A stretch of 64,000 bases of DNA from assembly GCA_008711295.1 (NCBI GenBank), contig VUYV01000148.1, forward strand, positions 894,888 through 958,887, given 5' to 3'. Position numbers and translations under genes: made by a program. A model generated the notes under the pieces. It saw nothing but the letters and a program-made list of their open reading frames with translations, made no database searches and was not told the DNA's origin. Source of the DNA: Anarhynchus alexandrinus (lineage: Eukaryota > Chordata > Aves > Charadriiformes > Charadriidae). Positions 61,019 through 64,000 of the stretch are shown here, piece by piece. How positions within the stretch are numbered: position 1 is the first letter of the stretch; every line of letters begins with the position of its first letter.

Positions 61019-63306
61019 TCAAAACAGCCCTTCCTCGGCTGCCAGGGTGAGCAAGATGGCTTTGCAGGTGTTCTCGAAGAGGGCAGCTCTGTTCTGCGCC
61101 TCCCCCTTCTTCACCCAGTGCCGGTAGGTCCTGAAGGCGCAGGCGTCGATGAGCTTACGGACGGGCTTCAGGGCGTAGGGGTCCCGCACCACCAGCTCCC
61201 TGGTGACCGACTTGACCAGCCGGTACTGGTAGTAAATACGGACCGACGCCAGGACGGTCAGACAGATCACCTGCAGCACAGGGAGGAGGGGGGACGGGCT
61301 GGAATTCGTGGCCGGTCCTACAACGGGACCAGATCAGCCCCAACGCTGCTGTGCGTGTGGAGGAGGAGGGGGGAGCCCCGCTCCTGGTGTAGGTATTTAG
61401 TCCCGCGTGAGCGGTACGGGCTTTTTCCCAGTGTGCCCTTAATGTCAAAACCGCGGGTCAGTCCTAAATGTGTCACCTAATGCCACTTCGGGTACCTTTG
61501 AGCTGCCCGGCTATAGGGAAGGGAGAGGATTCCTCTGTTTTATAAACTTTTGCATCGTTTGATTCACCCGTGTTTTGTCAGGCTTATCTAATTTCCCCTT
61601 AGAAGTGATCTTTTCTTTTTTAATGGTTTTTTTTTTAGGAGGAGGCAGGCTTTTCCCTTATTTAATCCTCTTCTGTGGAAAAGCCCTTAGGCAGCACCAG
61701 AAAGTAAGCGCAATAGCGCTTGGAGAAGGATCTCCACCCAGGCTGCCCCCTCCTGCAAAAGCCCAGGTCCATCAACCTTCCTGAACTCCCAATTTCTCCC
61801 AGCTCAGCTGGAAAACCCATCCCACCGCTGGGTTTCCCACTCCTGCGGCTCCCAGTCTCGGAGTCGGGGCGCTGAGTCACCCCCGTACCCAACCTCACCT
61901 TAAATTTCCGGAAGGGGCTGAAGTGCCGAACCTCCTCCACATCGTACTGCTGGAAGAAGGGGTGGGCCAGTGCCTCGCCGGCCGTGTACCGCTGCTGTGG
62001 GTCCACCACCAGGAACCGGGAGATCTGCACGAGGGCACTGAGTCAACCCAGGATGTCCCAGATGTCTGCAAGCCCCCCCCTCCTCTATTCCCCCAAAAGG
62101 TTTTCCCATCCCCGAGCACCTACCAGGTCCTTGACGGTGTCTGAACGGTCGTCCCACTCTGGGGAGCCGAACTGGTAGTCCCCATTCATGATCATCCGCA
62201 GCATCAGCATCTGCTTGCGGTGCCAGAAGGGAGGTGACCCGGCCAGCAAGGTGTACATGATCACCCCGGTGCTCCACCTGTGGGAGGCCCAAATGGACCC
62301 TCCAGCCCCCAGCGACACCCCGGGGGCACCCATCTGCGTCTGCGCCCCAAGGGTGGCTCGGTGCCTCCCCCCAAACTGGGACATGTTGGGCTTTGCCACC
62401 CTGGAAAACCAGGAGGAGGCTGCCCTGGGTGGTGTCTGATGAGGCAGGTTGAGCTCGTTAGCCCTGATGGGTAATAAGGAGCTGGGGCTGCTCTGCTTTT
62501 GGGGAGGGGATTAGGGTTAGGTGCTTTTCTGGATGCTGCAGGAGGAAGCTGTGAGTCAGAGGTATTTGCTTTTCTTGGTTTTTCAGGGGAGGGAGAGGAT
62601 GTGGGAGGGTGGGACATGGTGGGACCTGGTGATGCCATTGAGGTTGGACACTCTGGGGCTGCCTCAGCTCAGGTTGTGGCGTGCAAAGTGTCCTGGTGTG
62701 GGAGTTGACAGAGGTATTTAAACTGAAAAGGGGCTGATGTACCCTGGTGTGTTTTGAGAGGTTGGTTACAGCTCTGACCACCCCAGATCTGAGCCTGAAG
62801 CCACCAGAGGTGGTGGCAAAGTCCCTGCAGGGCTCTGATGGGCTTTCCTGAGCTGGCGGCTCTCTCAGGGGCTGCCTTGGGCTTGTGTCTTGCTATGGGG
62901 TGTGTTTAAAAAGCCCCAAGTCTTTGAGCCCAGCCTGGCTTGATTTTTATGAGCAGAAAGTGTTGCTTTCCCTCCTCCCTGAAGGGGCAAAGCGGGGGGA
63001 CGGGTTCATCCCTGGGCTGCTTCTCCCCCAGCTCTGTGCCAGAGCCCCCTGCTCACCAGGACAGCCCTGATGGCCCCCAGGGGTGGTTTTTTTGGTGTCT
63101 CATTTAATTCCTTCCAAACGGGTCCCCATCTGCATGGCTCTTGCTGTGCCCCAGAGCCGTGTGTGTTTTGGGAGCAGCCTGCAGGGTGGGGTGGGAAGGA
63201 CGGCGTCACACTCACATATCCACCTCCTTCCCGTAGCCTTGGTGCTCGTCGTCCATGGAGCACTGGAGGATCTCGGGGGCCAGGTAGCCAGGCGTGCCGC
63301 AGATCT
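61019..63306 (-). CDS. PHKG1: Phosphorylase kinase gamma subunit 1 (C-terminal half)
   Basis: Four exons on the minus strand: 63216-63306, 62124-62277, 61899-62024 and 61019-61270. All are GT-AG with continuous frame. The start codon and the N-lobe and catalytic loop (H-R-D-L-K-P-E-N) lie beyond the right edge. The visible part begins just after the D-F-G region with the activation segment [14 protein letters not shown]. It continues through the C-lobe ([33 protein letters not shown]) to the calmodulin-binding C-terminal region ([21 protein letters not shown]). PHKG1 is the catalytic subunit that phosphorylates glycogen phosphorylase, mainly in muscle. M-W-S-T-G-V-I-M-Y and the C-terminal region match PHKG1 rather than PHKG2. 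The tail ends A-A-E-E-G-L-F, slightly longer than human. Confidence 0.95.
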
Positions 63307-63309
63307 CTG

Positions 63310-64000
63310 CGAAGAGGGGGCACAGCATCCCCCTGAGCCACCCGGGAGGGTTTGTGCCATGCCCCCCCCCGCCAAGCAGTCGGTGAGGGGGTCTGGATCC
63401 CAGGTGGGATCTTTGCAGTGATGCTGCTCGCAAGGGAGTAACTAGTGGGAGGTGTCCCTGCCTATGGCAGGGGGGTTGGGACTCAATGATCTTCAAGGTC
63501 CTTTCCAACCTAAACCATTCTATGATTCGATGAACTGCAACTGGCGTGCATCTCGCTGGTGACTTTTCTTGGTGGATTATAATGGCTAAAGTGCGAGCGA
63601 AGAGCACGATGGGGATGCTGGGGCAGAGGGGATGCCCGTTGTTGGTTATGAGGCTCTTCGCAGGGTAGGAGTGGGGAAAAAAAACCCTAATGTTGGGCAG
63701 GGAATGGATGGGGTAACGAGGGTCAGCTGGAGGGGAAACAAGCAGAAAGAATAGGATGATTTTCCTAACGGGCAGCAACTTGTTCACGGCAAGGAGCGCA
63801 GTGCGGAGGCTGTGCCGCAGGCAGAGCTGGGCTCGTGTGCGAGCGGGATGGCACCCCAAACCGACTGGCACCAGTGTGCACCCACGGCAGCAAGACTGGC
63901 CCCAAGGAGACAGTGTGGCTGGAGAGACTCCACCGACTCCCCGTGAGCACTGCAGCAGTGGGGTGGCCACGGACCAGCCCGGCATCGCCCCCGCCTCGCC
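63310..64000 (-). other. PHKG1 intron, right flank
   Basis: Intron of PHKG1 continuing past the window. It holds a short CR1 fragment at 63443-63533. I looked for the preceding kinase exon (L-K-P-E-N-I-L-L, D-F-G-F-S) on the minus strand and did not find it. The long open frame through here is a shadow. Confidence 0.6.
63443..63533 (+). mobile_element. CR1 LINE 3' end
   Basis: Sequence TAGTGGGAGGTGTCCCTGCC, then GGCAGGGGGGTTGG, TGATCTTCAAGGTCCTTTCC, AACCTAAACC and ATTCTATGATTCGATGA. This is the 3' terminal part of CR1. It is close in sequence to the 6.5-kb copy, so the two may belong to the same subfamily. Confidence 0.9.

Noticed and set aside
63212..63985. 257-codon minus-strand frame
   Set aside because: Only its last 30 codons are PHKG1 exon (63216-63306). 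Upstream it crosses a CR1 fragment and shows no kinase motifs.

Overview
This is a window of vertebrate nuclear DNA, almost certainly from a bird. Compact multi-exon genes have GT-AG introns and CpG-rich promoters. CR1 LINE 3' ends are present, and very old MIR/CORE-type SINE remnants are recognisable. No prokaryotic, viral or CRISPR-type system is visible. I recognised six protein-coding genes by translating exons and comparing them with what I remember of the human proteins. The order and orientation are MRPS17(+), NIPSNAP2(+), PSPH(-), CCT6A(+), SUMF2(+), PHKG1(-), which is the order I know from human 7p11.2. The window is therefore a conserved synteny block.

Layout: 1-5.7 kb has no gene I can name. 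A GC-rich promoter at about 5.75-5.9 kb starts MRPS17 (mitochondrial small-subunit ribosomal protein; CDS 7614-9365). A second, partly gapped CpG island at 11.9-12.4 kb is the likely NIPSNAP2 promoter and first exon. Its confirmed exons run from 16.4 to 25.7 kb. PSPH (phosphoserine phosphatase) lies at 31.1-36.2 kb on the minus strand, with a probable non-coding first exon in a CpG island at 42.6 kb. CCT6A (TRiC/CCT zeta subunit; 14 exons) fills 46.5-53.7 kb. SUMF2 (ER-lumenal FGE-like protein; 9 exons) fills 54.9-60.1 kb. The last four coding exons of PHKG1 lie at 61.0-63.3 kb on the minus strand, and the rest of that gene is beyond the right edge.

The most interesting non-protein content is in the CCT6A introns. 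Intron 5 folds by eye into a textbook two-hairpin H/ACA snoRNA. Introns 3 and 6 carry two further H/ACA candidates that share a 71-nt 3' half (3 mismatches) but have unrelated 5' halves. Intron 10 keeps a 13-nt guide-like string identical to one in the intron 5 RNA. CCT6A also has one GC-AG intron, and its promoter carries a heat-shock-element palindrome plus two CCAAT boxes 31 bp apart.

Functionally the genes are housekeeping genes (mitochondrial translation and mitochondrial quality control, serine synthesis, cytosolic chaperonin, ER-lumen sulfatase-modifier paralogue, phosphorylase kinase). They are neighbours by synteny, not a pathway. All exon boundaries were set by hand from splice consensus and reading-frame continuity. 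The NIPSNAP2 first exon and all UTR limits are the weakest calls.
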